From positions 32,723,073 to 32,787,072 of the forward strand of contig CM046348.1 in NCBI GenBank assembly GCA_025403435.1: a stretch of DNA of 64,000 nt. The letters run 5' to 3'. The translations under genes and the position numbers were made by a program. The stretch is from Artocarpus heterophyllus (Eukaryota > Streptophyta > Magnoliopsida > Rosales > Moraceae). Positions within the stretch are counted from its first letter, which is position 1; each line of letters opens with the position of its first letter. Positions 22,044-34,343 of the stretch are shown here, one piece after another. A model generated the notes under the pieces. That model was not told where the DNA came from. It ran no database searches and saw nothing but the letters and a program-made list of their open reading frames with translations.

Positions 22044-23284
22044 AAGATGAAAATGATTTTTCTTAAGGATAAGTTGTGGAAAATGTAGTAGCATTAGATG
22101 TAGGAAGGAAGTGCTAATAAAGTTAGTGGCACATCCACTCCCACTTATACAATGAATACGTTCCAATTGTTGGTCTTTCTTGTTTAATGAGTTAAAAAAT
22201 CTATGGTGGCTGCTTTTTGGTGGGGGTAATAGAGATTATTGATGCTTACTAGTGAGTGGTTGCTAATCAACACCACGTGCGGCTACGCACGGTGCTCGAA
22301 CGGCTCTTCCCTGCTTGTCTTGGCCTGCCTAGGAGAACCTATGATAAGAAGAGGGATGCTTTGGAGGTAAAGGGGGGACACCGATGTGGTGTCGGTTAAG
22401 AGCTCTCTGACGCTCAAGGCGGGTTTTGCTTGATAGAGTACAGGAGTTGAGGTAGTTGGGAAAAAGAACATTGACCTCGAGCTATAGTAAATGTGCCCTA
22501 TTTAGAGGCTGCCACTTGAACCGGGTGTTAGGTGGATTTACCCATGACCCATGTGTCATATCAAGGTCTGTTAGAGGGCAGATTACATGTGTCACAGCCT
22601 TTGTCGAGGGATTGGTCTCCATCTAAGGGTGGGAATGAAACCATATGTAGACCTTTCATGATGAGTGCCTGTTTAGTTGCAAGCTCTGACAATCCGATCC
22701 AAGCATGTAATCTTCCCAAGGAGGTAATAACTTGTATCGTAGCTAGCGGTGGCCTTGCTGAGCACCTTGGGAGGAAATGCCGATCTCAAGAGGTTACAGA
22801 TTGCCTCCTCGATTACTCCTGCCAAGCACGTCTATCGAGTTGCCATTAGAACAGTCCTCAGAAATAACATCGAGCACACCCCCAATAGAGATACAAAGAA
22901 AAAAATCATGCAGAGATGCATGAAGCAAGAGTTACAGGGGTTTAAAATTTCATGATCTTAAGGCTTTCAATGAAGCTTTTGGTGGCTGGCATAATTAGCA
23001 ACAACCAAAGTGTTAACTTCAACTAAAGTTATAAAGAACAAATATTACCATAACCATAGCTTGTTATAGGTCTTAGATCACTCGAAGGTCAAATAAGGTA
23101 ATTTTTTTGGTTTTAAAAGGTCTTATAGCAATGTCAGAATTTAACAAAAAAAAAAAATGTGATTTTCTAAGTGAAAAAGCCCAACAACTAAAACACATTC
23201 GCTTTGCTACGATGTGTAACTTTTTTAGCCAAATTCAATTGTTTAGACCTTAAAAAAGACTCCTTTTTTTTTTCATTTTTAAGA
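22044..23284. other. Unassigned, LTR-like region without gene
   Basis: The GC-richer part (22240-22870) contains GTGTCGGTTAAGAGCTCTCTGACGCTCAAG-type sequence (22390-22420), which resembles promoter-proximal parts of some plant LTRs. No ends or coding parts were found. The 105-codon frame at 22532 has no recognisable features. The region from 22980 to 23284 is AT-rich. Confidence 0.3.
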
Positions 23285-23581
23285 AATTCCATTTTTGTAA
23301 TTGTAGAAATCTAGGTCATTACAGCTAGGATATGCAGAATATTAAGAACCGGGTCATTACAACTAGGATATGCATAATATTTTGTACAACTAAGTTGTTT
23401 CTTTTTTAAGTGATACATTTTATTTTAGTTAAATGAATCCCATGGAGATATACTCTCCTTTGATTAGGTAATTTATTATTTATTGCTGAATATTTTCTTA
23501 GCCATCTTGTATTATGTATATCCATTTGTATTCTCAAACAATGTAATGAAACATAGTATTTTTCATTCAAACAAATGTTCA
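23285..23581 (+). repeat. Copia-3 5' LTR, 3' portion
   Basis: The sequence ends TTCA directly before a decayed primer site (TGGCTTTCAGAGCA, 23582-23595). It includes a 38-bp direct duplication of GGTCATTACAGCTAGGATATGC at about 23314-23390 (two copies). The 5' LTR boundary was not found. Confidence 0.5.
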
Positions 23582-23623
23582 TGGCTTTCAGAGCATTTCT
23601 GATAACAGTTCCAAAGTGTTTCA

Positions 23624-24620
23624 ATGGCATCTCTCACCTCAAAAAAATTGTCCTCCTCTTCCCAAGTTCGCACGGTTACCAATTCTAATGGAGGAGCAGA
23701 GTCTAGCGCTTTTCTTATCAATGGACACAAACTGAATGGCCAAAATTACCTCTAGTGGCCCTATTCAGTTATGATATTCATTTGTGGTTGAGGGAAAGAT
23801 GATTACATCACAAGTGCAGCCAAGAAACCAAAGTCTGATGATCCATTTTTCCAGACATGGAAGGCTAAAAACAACCTTGTCATGTCATGGCTTATAAATT
23901 ACACGACAAATGAAGTTGGGAAGAATTTCATTCTCTATGAAACAACACAAGAAATTTGGGATGTAGCTTAGGCAACCTTCTTAGATAGACAAGACACAGT
24001 GGAGGTGTTTGAGGTTGAAGAGATTCTTTATGATCTCCTTCAAGGGGATCTCATAGTCGCCCAATATTTTAGTCGTTTGAGAAAGTATTGGCAGCAACTT
24101 GATATGTATGATACTACTCAATGGGATTGTCCAACTGATGCTGCAAAATATAAAAAGGTTGTTGAAAAGAAAAGAATTTACAAGTTCCTCTTAGGGCTCA
24201 ATAAGATCTTGATGATTTTTTGTGGTCGAATTCTTGCCATCAAGCCACTACTTAACCTATGTGAAGTCACCGCCAAAGTTAGATGTGAAGAGAGCTATAA
24301 GAAAGTGATGATGGTCACCAAAAATCAGCCAACAACCAATGACTCCTCTGCCCTAGTGTCCCGAAGAGCTAATGACAGCCGAATCAAGAAAGGAAGAACA
24401 TTCTATAATCATTGTAAGAAGATAGGGCATACCCGTGACACTTGCTAGGACATACATGGAAAGCCACATGATTGGAAGCCAAAAATCAGAAGAGAAGGTC
24501 GTGGCAACCATGCTATAGCTGAGGAGATTCAAGCCAATTCAAAAAGGAGCAACTTGAAATCCTACAAAAATTAATTATTGATGCTCAACAAATGTCTTCC
24601 TCAAATAATAATCTTTCAGC
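23624..24620 (+). pseudogene. Copia-3 gag, degenerate
   Basis: The ATG at 23624 starts MASL; a gag domain follows with LINGHKLNGQNYL, then a stop where a Trp or Gln codon is expected. The longest open part is 23999-24448 (LLQGDLIVAQYFSRLRKYWQQLD, shortened here to describe the domain). The zinc knuckle reads YNHCKKIGHTRDTC at about 24402-24447, with the first Cys replaced by Tyr. The family differs from copia-1: gag sequence and LTR are unrelated. Confidence 0.78.
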
Positions 24621-27421
24621 AACCGCAATAGTGGCCTAACAAGGTAACCCTTTAGCAGCCCTTAATGTTAAAAAGGTGGACAAAAGGATTTATGGATAGT
24701 CAATTCTAGAGCTTTTGATCATATGACTGGTGATGCATTTCTTATCCAAATTCTTAAACTTTGTTATAAAAACTATAATGTTCGAATAGCTGATGGATTG
24801 GTCTCAAAGGTGACCGGTATAGGTTCTATTGCTATCTTAGAGAACCTAACTCTTAATTCTGTGTTGTTGGTACCTAATTTGGAATGCAACCTTTATATGT
24901 AAGACAACTCACTCAAGAAAGGAACTGTGTTGCTAAATTCTCTTCTAAATGTTTTGTTTTTCAGGATTTGACTTTGGAACAAGTAATTGGTAGTGCTGAC
25001 TTGCACTCGAGACTTTACATGTTCTTAGCAGCTAATACTGGGGACAACAACCAATTGAAGGAAGACAATCTTTTTCTGCTTTTAGAAATAATAAAGATGT
25101 TGAACTTATGCCATGGCACTATTGTTTAGGTCATCCAAATCATATGCATCTCAAAAAACTCTTTCCTTCATTGTTTAATAAAAATTCTATCGAATTTCAA
25201 CGTGAAACTTGTCAATTGTCTAAACATGTTTGAAATTTTTATCCTATCCAAGAGTATAAAGAATCACATCCTTTTTCAATAATCCACAGTGATGTCTAGA
25301 GACCATACAAAATAAAAAATGTAATAGGGGCTCACTTGTTTGTCACATTCATAGATGATCACTCACCGCTGTCTTGGGCATTTCTTATGAAAGAAAAATT
25401 TGAGGTAGGTCAATTGTTCAAATCCTTCAATAATATGGTTCATACCCAATTCAACACAAAAGTCCAAATTTGTCATACTATAATGCCAAAGATTATTTCA
25501 ATTGTATTCTTGGGGAATATTTAACACAAGAGGGAATTATTCGCAAAAGTTCTTGCATAGACACTCCTAAACCAAACAGAATTGCTGAAAGAAAAAATAG
25601 ACATTTGTTAGATGTTGCACGAGCAATGATGATTCAATCTCATGTTCCAAAAAATTTTTAGGGTGAAGCCAGTCTTACTGTAGTATATTTAATCAACTGA
25701 ATGCCCTCTCGTGTCCTTAAATTCCAAACTCCATGTCAAGTCTTCAAAAATTCCTATCCATCAACACGTCTCATTCCACCCATTCCTCTCAAAGTGTTCG
25801 GGTGTTCATCATTTGTTCATATTCCTCAATAATCAAGAAGTAAACTTGATCCCAAGGCCATAAAATCTATATTTCTAGAGTATGCACCAGATTAGAAGGG
25901 ATATAAGTGTTATTCACCTCTCATAATGAAATTTTATCATTCTATGGATGTGCCATTCTTCGAAAATCAACCTTTTTACTCCAAAAATGATATTCAAAGC
26001 GAGAGTGAGTTTTCTGAACATCATTTTTGGGAATTCGAGAGTGACTCCTAAACATCCCAATAATTAGAACCACTCAAACTTGTCGAGTTAGAACCAATTC
26101 CTCTTGTTACCTCTCCGATCATAGAAAACTTGTCTCAAACACAATCTATGCATGTTCCCTCAACAAACAACGTCTCTTGGTCTACTCTAGAAGGAAGAAA
26201 AATCAAGAACATGAGGATCAAATGCAAGAAGGGACTAGTCATGAAACTGAACCGAAGCCAATCCTAGAAGAAACACAACCCGGTAACACTGTGTCAAATT
26301 CTGATAATTTTAGAAGATCTTGATTTGCCTTTTACTCAGAGGAAAGGTGTCAGGACACATACCCATCACCCTATTTACAACTTCATTTCTTACAAGAATT
26401 TGTCTCTAGATTACTGTGCCTTTACTACTAAACTCATGAAAATAGGAAGCTACACAGGTTCATGAGTGGAAGTAAGTCGTTGCAGAAGAACTTCGAGCTC
26501 TTGAAAAGAATGGTACATGGGAAATAGTCAATTGGCCTCCAGGAAAAAATCTGGTGGGATGCAAATGGATCTTTATGTCAGACAAAATGTAGATGGCAGT
26601 ATAGACAGGTTCAAGGCTTGGTTGGTTGCCAAAGGTATCACACAAGCCTATGGTAATGACTACCAGGAGACCTTTGCTCTTGTTGCAAAACTTAGCACTA
26701 TTTGAGTACTTTTGTCTCTTGTAATGAACCGCGACTGGAATCTTCATCAACTGGATATCAAAAATTCTTTTCTTAATGGAGACTTGGATGAAGAAGTGTA
26801 CATGGAAATTCCTACAGGACTCAAAACTCAGGCAAATTTAAACAAGGTTTGTAAACTGAATAAATCTCTCTATGGTCTAAAACAATCCCTCAGAGCATGG
26901 TTTGATCAGTTTAACAAATGGTAAAGAAGTTCGGGTACTCTCAATGCCAGTTTAATCATACTCTGTTTGTTAAATATTCTGTTGTTGGAAGGATATCTAT
27001 CATTATTGTGTACGTGGATGATATAATCTTGATAGGGAAACATGACAAGGAGATTAAAGAACTCAAGAGGCTTCTAGCTCTTAAATTTAAGGTCAAGGAC
27101 CTTGGAAACCTAAAATATTTTCTTGGGATAGAAATTGCAAGATCCAAAACAGGGATTGTGGTCTCTCAATGTAGTATGTCCTTAATTTACTTAAGGAAAC
27201 CCGGATGCTTTTTTGTAGACCTAAAAACACGCCAATGGAAGCAATCACCAAAGGCGAAGGAGTAGAAGACAATATTCTTGTTGACAAAGGAAGGTACCAA
27301 AGATTGGTAGGAAGACTTATCTACCTCTCACACACCAGACTTTACATTGGTTTTGCTATTAGTGTTGCTAATTAGTTCATCAATAATCCCACTGAAGAAC
27401 ATATGGACCAGGAATACCATA
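24621..27421 (+). pseudogene. Copia-3 protease, integrase, RT and RNase H part
   Basis: The protease motif reads VNSRAFDHMTG (Asp replaced by Asn and Gly by Arg). Integrase parts lie at 25260-25660 (HSDV, FVTFIDDHS, then IAERKNRHLLDVARAMM). RT parts lie at 26470-27180, including LDIKNSFLNGDLDEE and the catalytic YVDDIILIG near 27010. RNase H begins with RLVGRLIYLSHTRL. The copy is truncated at about 27421, where it joins gypsy gag sequence through a shared AAGCCAAAG. Many stops and frame changes; inactive. Confidence 0.82.
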
Positions 27422-28706
27422 TGCTAAGCCAAAGATTGAGCAAAAACAAGAGGTGGCCAGCCATGGGAATCAAGGTAAATCTGATTCTTCCACTACTCAG
27501 AATTATGATATTAAAAGTTTTAAATGTCAAGGCAGGGGTCACATAGTAAGCCAATGTCCGAACAAACGAGCTATGGTGATGCGGAACAATGGAGAGATTG
27601 AAACCGATGAGGATTCGGACAATGATTTTTTGCCTTCATTAGAGGATGCCGACGATGAGGAGTACGCTGTCCAAGGAGAATTATTGGTTACAAGGAGAGC
27701 TTTAAGTGTGCAAGCCAAAGAAGAAGATGAAGAGGTGTAACGGGAAAACATCTTCCACACTAGGTGCCACGTCCAAAACAAGGTATGTAGTGTGATTATT
27801 GATGGTGGGAGTTGTACTAATGTTGCTAGCACAACCATGGTAGAGAAGTTAGGGCTGCCAATAATTAAGCATCCTCGACCATATAAATTGCAATGGTTAA
27901 ATGATAATGGTGAGGTAAAGGTGCATAAGCAAGTGTTAGTTTCTTTTCGCATTGGAAGATATGACGATGAAGTTTTGTGCGATGTGGTTCTGATGCAAGC
28001 TGGGCACTTGTTATTAGGCAGACCATGGCAATTTGATCGGCGAGTTAAACATGATGGTTTCACCAACAAGTGTTCATTTGTTTATAATAAAAAAATGATC
28101 ACTCTTGTTCCGTTAACACCAAAACAGGTCTATGAAGACCAAGTGAGCTTACAGAGAGAAAGTGATAAAAAAATGAAGAGCAGAGAAAAATCAAGAGTGG
28201 GAGTGCAGAGAGAGAGTTCGGCCAGTGAGAGAAAAAAAGGAAGAGATGGCCAAGAAAAAAGAGAGCAAAGAGAGCAAGGGAGATAAAATTGAGAGGGCTG
28301 AAAAGAATTCACAATCAGCCAATGAGAGAAAAGCATAGAGAAAAACAAACTTCTATGCGAGAGGCAGTGAAATTAAAGGGGCCTTGTTTTCAAATCAGCC
28401 AATGATTGTACTTTTGTGCAAAGAGGTGCTTTTAAACACTAACGAACTTAACCTTGCATTGCCTAGTTCTGTTGTTTCTCTGTTGTAGGAATTCGAGGAT
28501 GTATTTCCGGATGAGGTGCCTGATGGTTTGCCACCAATTCGAGGAATAGAACATCAGATTGATTTTGTACCTGGCGCTTCCATTCCAAACCGACCAGCTT
28601 ATAGAAGCAACCCCGAGGAGACAAAGGAGCTTCAAAGGCAGGTCAGTGAGTTGATGAAAAAGGGTACGTGAGAGAAAGTATGAGCCCATGTGCCATTCCA
28701 GTCTTA
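27422..28706 (+). pseudogene. Gypsy A: gag C-terminus, protease and RT start (5'-truncated)
   Basis: It opens inside gag just before the zinc knuckle (SFKCQGRGHIVSQC; first Cys replaced by Ser, 27522-27560). The protease region has IIDGGSCTNVAS at about 27795-27840 and is open to 28286. The charged linker is then broken. At 28486-28488 a TAG stands before the RT domain, at the same point as in E. The RT entry segment ([19 protein letters not shown]) is readable to the TRIM insertion at 28712. No 5' LTR exists for this copy. Confidence 0.88.
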
Positions 28707-28711
28707 CTCGT

Positions 28712-28937
28712 TGATATGAACCCACCTAACTCCACCCCAAAAGCTAGCTTGTGAGGGGAGGATTGTGAACCCATATATATAACACCCAAGACCACCATCT
28801 CTAACCGATGTGGGACACATTATTCCCGACCCCATTAGACTCCACGTCCTCATGCCAATTCCATCGTTAACCCACACGAGCGACAGGGAACCTTTGTACA
28901 TGCGCCCACCGACTAGCAGAGGTTTGACTCTGATACA
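28712..28937 (-). mobile_element. One-LTR TRIM derivative (226 bp)
   Basis: Reversed, it reads TGTATCAGAG (a mutated primer site), the TRIM internal part, and one 3' LTR ending TTCATATCA. It interrupts gypsy A's RT. ACTCGT lies on both sides (28706-28711 and 28938-28943), and the gypsy copy E keeps the empty site. The 5' LTR is missing, and the boundary is exactly at the primer site. Compare the full TRIM at 47202-47541. Confidence 0.85.
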
Positions 28938-30241
28938 ACTCGTGCCTAAAAAGGATGGGACATGGAGGATGTGCATAGATTGCAGAACCATTAACAATAT
29001 CATGGTAAAGTATCGCCATCCTATTCCTCGTTTAGATGATATGTTGGATGAACTGCATGGTGCTTCTGTGTTCTCAAAAATTGATTTGAAAAGTGGATAC
29101 CACCAAATACGCATGAAAGAGGGTGATGAATGGAAAACTACCTTTAAGACAAAATATGGACTGTATGAGTAGTTAGTAATGCCATTTGGTTTAACTAATG
29201 CTCCAAGTACATTTATGCGTTTAATGAATCATGTATTACATGCATTTATTGGCAGGTTTGTTGTTGTGTATTTTGATGATATACTCATTTATAGCAAAGA
29301 CATGGACCAACATGTAGTGCATTTAAAATCTGTTTTGGATGTGCTTAGAAAGGAGAAGTTGTATGCTAACCTTAAGAAGTGTACCTTTTGCATAGATAAG
29401 CTTGTGTTTCTTGGTTTTGTTGTTAGTGCTCAAGGTATACAGGTTGATGAAGAAAAGGTGCGAGCCATCCAGGAGTGGCCGAGTCCAACTAGTGTGGGAA
29501 ACATATGGAGTTTTTGTAGACTTGCTAGTTTCTACTGGCGGTTTGTGAAAGATTTCAGTACTATAGCCGCACCACTGACTGAAGTGATCAAGAAGAATGT
29601 TGGGTTTAGATGGGGAGAAGAGCAAGAAAAGGCATTTTAGTTAATCAAGGAGAAGTTGACTAATGCTCTATTGTTATCTTTACCTAATTTTTCCAAAACT
29701 TTTGAGATTGAATGTGATGCTTCAGGTGCTGGAATTGGTGCTATTTTAATGCAGGAAGGGAGACCAGTAGCATATTTAAGTGAGAAGTTGAATGGGGCAA
29801 CTCTTAATTACCCAACTTATGATAAAGAGATGTATGCATTGGTTCGGGCATTAGAGACGTGGCAGCACTACCTATGGCCTAAGGATTTCGTGATTCACAC
29901 CGATCATGAGTCTCTGAAACACTTGAAGGGCCAACACAAGCTGAAAAGAGGTATGCTCGTTGGGTGGAATTCATAGAGACGTTTCTGTATGTCATTCGCT
30001 ATAAGCAAGGTAAGGAAAACGTCGTTGCTGATGCACTTTCTCATAGGTATGTCTTAATCTCAACTCTTAAGGCTAAACTACTAGGTTTTGAACATATATT
30101 AAAGAGTTATATGCTGATGACCGTGACTTTAGTACTGAGTATCAAGCTTGTAAAAGATTTGCTAGTGGTAAGTACTATAGGCATGAGGGATACTTGTTTC
30201 GGGAGAATAAATTGTGTGTGCCTAATTGTTCATTAAGGATT
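28938..30241 (+). pseudogene. Gypsy A: reverse transcriptase and RNase H
   Basis: Open frames cover [34 protein letters not shown], the catalytic YFDDILIYS (about 29269-29295), and RNase H with IECDASGAG and [12 protein letters not shown]. Stops (TAG at about 29170, 29638) and a frameshift near 29960 disable it. Domain order RT-RNase H-integrase is that of Ty3/gypsy. Confidence 0.88.
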
Positions 30242-31562
30242 TGCTAGTGAGAGAATCCCATGGGGGAGGATTGATGGGACATTTGGAGTAATGAAAACTT
30301 TGGCTATGTTGCAGGAACACTTCTATTGGCCACATATGAAACGAGATGTTGAGAGGCTTCGTGGTAGATGTGTAACTTGTAGGCAGGCTAAATCAAGAGT
30401 GCAGCTCCACGATTTGTACACTCCTTTATCAATACCTAGTGAACCCTGGATTGATATTTCAATGGATTTTGTGTTAGGTTTGCCTAGGTCTAAACGGGGA
30501 AGAGACTCGATATTTGTGGTCGTGGATAGGTTTTCCAAGATGGCCCATTTTATTCCATGCCACAAGACAGATGATGCTTCCAATGTTGCTAATTTGTTCT
30601 TTAGGGAAATTTTGAGACTTCATGGTATGCCTAGGACAATTGTTTCTAATAGGGACACCAAGTTCTTAAGCTACTTTTGGAAGACTTTGTGGGCTAAGTT
30701 AGGGACTAAACTATTGTTTTTGACTACTTGTCACCCTCAAACCGATGGTCAAACAGAATTTGTGAATAGAACCTTGTCTACTTTGTTACGGGCTGTCATT
30801 AAAAAGAACATCAAAACATGGGAGGAGTGTTTACCACATGTTGAGTTTGCTTATAATTGATCTGTTCATTCTACTACACAATTTTCACCGTTTGAAATTG
30901 TTTATGGTTTTAATCCTTTAACTCCTTTGGATTTAATGCCATTACCTTTGTCTGAGCATGTGAATTTAGATGGAAAAAGAAAAGCTGACCTTGTTAAGCA
31001 TATACACAAGAAGGCAAGACTCAACATCAAGCGAAGGACTAAACAATATGCTAAACAAGCCAACAAAGGGCGTCACAAGCTCATCTTTGAGCCTGACGAT
31101 TGGGTGTGGTTGCACTTACGCAAGGAACGGTTTTCGGAACAAAGGAAATCCAAGCTGTTGCCTAGAGGGGACAATCCTTTTCAAATTCTTGAAAGGATCA
31201 ACGATAATGCGTACAAGCTAGACTTGCTAGGTGAGTAGGGTGTAAGTGCCACCTTCAATGTTTCTGATCTAAGTCCTTTTGAAGCAGGCGACAATTTGAG
31301 GATAGATCCCTCTCAAGAGGAGGGGAATGATGAGGACATCATTAGCACAAGCAAGAGCATGTGGGATGAGACATATTCAGATCCAATTCAAGTTCCCATT
31401 GGTCCGGTTACGAGAGCTCGTGCGAAAAAGTTCAAAGAAACGTTTATTGGGCTGATTCAAGCAACTTGGGCTCAAGCTATTGCATGGAGGCCCATTGAGG
31501 GAATTGCATGTGACATCCAGACCAACAAATGCGTGATTCAAGCTCTACAAGGGACCGAGTAA
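30242..31562 (+). pseudogene. Gypsy A: integrase and C-terminal tail running into 3' LTR
   Basis: The HHCC zinc domain ([22 protein letters not shown]) is followed by the core with [22 protein letters not shown] (Asp preceded by Asn-Arg) and [14 protein letters not shown]. The C-terminal domain includes [11 protein letters not shown] and [24 protein letters not shown] (given here only as landmarks). The frame then crosses the polypurine tract ([10 protein letters not shown]) and ends at TAA 31560-31562, inside the 3' LTR. The tail motif GPVTRARAKKFKET is typical of plant CRM-like chromoviruses. TGA at 30858 and TAG at 31236 interrupt it. Confidence 0.86.
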
Positions 31563-32100
31563 TTTTCATTTCAGTTAGTTTCCCATTTTGAGGCGACAAG
31601 TGGCGAGAAGAATCAGCTATTTACCTTTTAATGTCTAGTTTCCTTTTTGCATTTGTTTTATTTCTATTATTTTTGTTTTATTTCTATTATTGTAAGGCTT
31701 TTAAGCCATTAAGGGAACTTCCCTTATTTGCTTTAGATTAGACGTTTTGGTAATTAATTTGCCCGAAATTCCATGGGCAATTAGGAGCTGAAATTCGCAT
31801 AGGGGAACCACTATATATTGTAACGAATTTCATTCAATGGAGGATAAGTTTTAACACACAATTTGAGGTTTAATTCTCTTCGGTTCCTAAACAAACTGTT
31901 CGAACTTATCGGAAAATTCCATGGCGTTCATAGAGTTATCAATCAGTCCATCCATAGCTGATTGTGGCATCCTCACGTACCAAGGTTCGTGCTTCTTGTT
32001 AGGCATCGGGTCGCAATTCCATTCAAAACCGGTTAGGAATTTTGATCTTAGAAACCAATTTTGGTTAGGGTCGCATCAGTTCTTGGTGGGGTTTGTATCA
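31328..32100 (+). repeat. Gypsy A 3' LTR (773 bp)
   Basis: It starts TGATGAGGACATC after AAGAGGAGGGGAA and ends GTTTGTATCA. Copia-2 leader sequence follows directly, so A was inserted in copia-2; the left flank is lost. Confidence 0.9.
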
Positions 32101-33503
32101 AGGAATTATTATTTAATTTTAAATTTGTAAGAATTTTATAATTAAATAATCATTCGGAGAAGACGAACTAGAAGCGGATCTAGAAGATGGATGATGGCGT
32201 CCCCATGTATTTTCTTGAGTCTCTAATTTTATGTTTTTGAATTATTGAGAATAAAATTGATAAATTGCATTAGAAATTGTATTTTGTGAAAAGGGTGATC
32301 TCTGCTCTATCGGCATGTTGAACCTCTAGTTCGGCAGGTCAATGATCACAAAATCGACAGGCTAAACTTTGGGTTCGGTAGGCTATCAGCAGGGTAGAAA
32401 TCAGGTGGCTTTGGTGGTAGGCCTAACTTCTAGTTCAGCAGGCCGATTTGTCATGAATCGGCAGGCCAATCTGTGCAAATTAGCAGGCCGGTGGGTCATG
32501 ACAAGCAGACCGTCATCCAGATCGGCTTGCCGACAAAGAGCTAAAAATTTTCCAAAAAAGGTACAGTTTTCGGTGCAATTTTAATTTTATTTTTGGGACA
32601 ATGTTGAGAAACATTAAATTTGGATATGACCGAAAATATAGAGTATTTGATCTATGTAGGATTGACGTCTTGAAGATGAGCATTACATGAAGAAGGATAC
32701 AGCTTGAGGATTCAAGGATGAAGAATCGATAAAATGTTTAGATTATTCTCTTATAATTTTTTTTTCTATTCTCTAGGATGGAACCATAATATTACAGTTA
32801 TTTATTATTATTTTGCTTGTAGCTTTATTTGATTGCTTTGCTTGTCTATATTATAATATGATTTGCCATGTATATTGATAACATGTCATATAGAATAGGG
32901 AGTACCGCTCATATTAAAATTGTTCATGCATGTCTTTTTAAAATAAAACCTTGATTTAAAAAGATTGAGTGGGAGAAGGTTTTCGAAGAGAGAACCTAAG
33001 GCCTCCATCATTGGTCCATAGGAAGAACATGGTAGTCCCAACCCTTAGGAAGGGATTTCTATCATGTACCAGATTGGATCTCTGAAAAGATAAGGTATTT
33101 TAGCATAATTTATGGTTGCACACTCCTAGGTGGTGATTATATATCATGGATAAAATATTGAAATAATGGTTATACACTTATGTTAATTTTATTATTAAGC
33201 ACCCCTAGGAGCTCTGTTAATAAAATTAATGGCCAAAGAAACGATTATTAATATATGATGGATCATGCGGGTCCTGGATGGCATATATTAATTAGGAGGG
33301 GATCCATGTTCTTGATTAAATTTGGCATGACTCTCTTAGGAGCTTGTTGAATTCTGAGTTGGGAATTATCGTTGTAAGGTTGTGATATTTTCAAGGTTTT
33401 GGCACATAAACACATTTGTATGTTTTTATATGATTGTGTTATCTTACTAAATTATTATGATATGTTTGCTTATGATTGGCATATGATATCTTTATTGTAG
33501 ATT
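32101..33503 (+). other. Copia-2 leader (5' LTR missing)
   Basis: The sequence matches the copia-1 leader from about 4854 onward and keeps the uninterrupted site (GGATCATGCGGG near 33258) into which the 2.85-kb solo LTR went in copia-1. No coding content. Confidence 0.85.
32308..32535. repeat. TTCGGCAGGCCGA motif cluster in copia-2 leader
   Basis: About eight variants of the motif are present, aligned with the 5045-5236 cluster but with extra units (GAATCGGCAGGCCAATC, AGCAGGCCGGTGGG). Confidence 0.75.
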
Positions 33504-34343
33504 AAAAATTTCTAAAAACGCTTTATCTTCGATACTTGACAAAAACCAATTTACCGAAGAGAATTATAATGATTGGAAATGGAACCTGGATATCATCCTC
33601 TCCTTGGAGAAACTGAAATTTGTTCTAACAATCCCTTGTCCTTCCGAGCCCACAGGAGATTCCAACATTTAGCAATTTCAAGCGTACGATCGCTAGAAAG
33701 ATGCAAACGATTAGGCCCACTGCTTTGTTATGGCTAGCATGAATAACTTACTGCAGGCCCGACATGAGGATTATGAGACTACTAAGTAGATCTTGGATAA
33801 TCTAGAAGACATGTTTGGAGGCCAGGCCCTAACAAAGTGGCAAAGGGCACTTCGAAAACTCTTAAACTATTAGAAGAGACTGGGGACATCTGTAAAGGAG
33901 CACATGATGCTGGTCATGGGTTACCTCGCTACCAATAAAGCCGACATCGATGCTGAAACTTAGATGACTATGGTATTTGAGACTCTATCAAAAGAATTTA
34001 TTCTGTTTAGAGCTACTTTTAATTTGAGCAATAGGCGGGATATGACCTTAATAAAATTAATGAAACAGTTATAGGAGTTCGAACTGCTGATCAGGGAGTC
34101 TCTTGTGGGTGGCGAGACCAACTTGGTACTGCTTCTAGTTCCAATCCCAATTCTGGGAATGGAAAGAAATAACAGGCCAAAAATGGGAAGCCTTTTGTTC
34201 TTGCTAACAACAAAAGCAAGAAGGAGAAAAAGAAGAACCCAAAGAAGCTTACGTGCTTCTTCTATGGGAAGGTCGGGCACATCAAGAAATATTTAGAAAC
34301 TTGTTTAATTGAGGAATCCATGACATTTGGGTCATAGATTTCG
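33504..34343 (+). pseudogene. Copia-2 gag, degenerate
   Basis: Homologous to 9061-9930 but the ATG is changed to ATT at the expected start (about 33502). The frame contains stops at about 33669, 33787, 33871, 33961 and 34072. GTSVKEHMMLVMGYLA and RRDMTLIKLMKQL mark the gag domain. The zinc knuckle region is rearranged and its last Cys is lost. Confidence 0.85.

Noticed and set aside
31560..31900. LTR sequence after TAA considered as a separate host gene 3' end
   Set aside because: It matches the family LTR in at least eight positions in the window.
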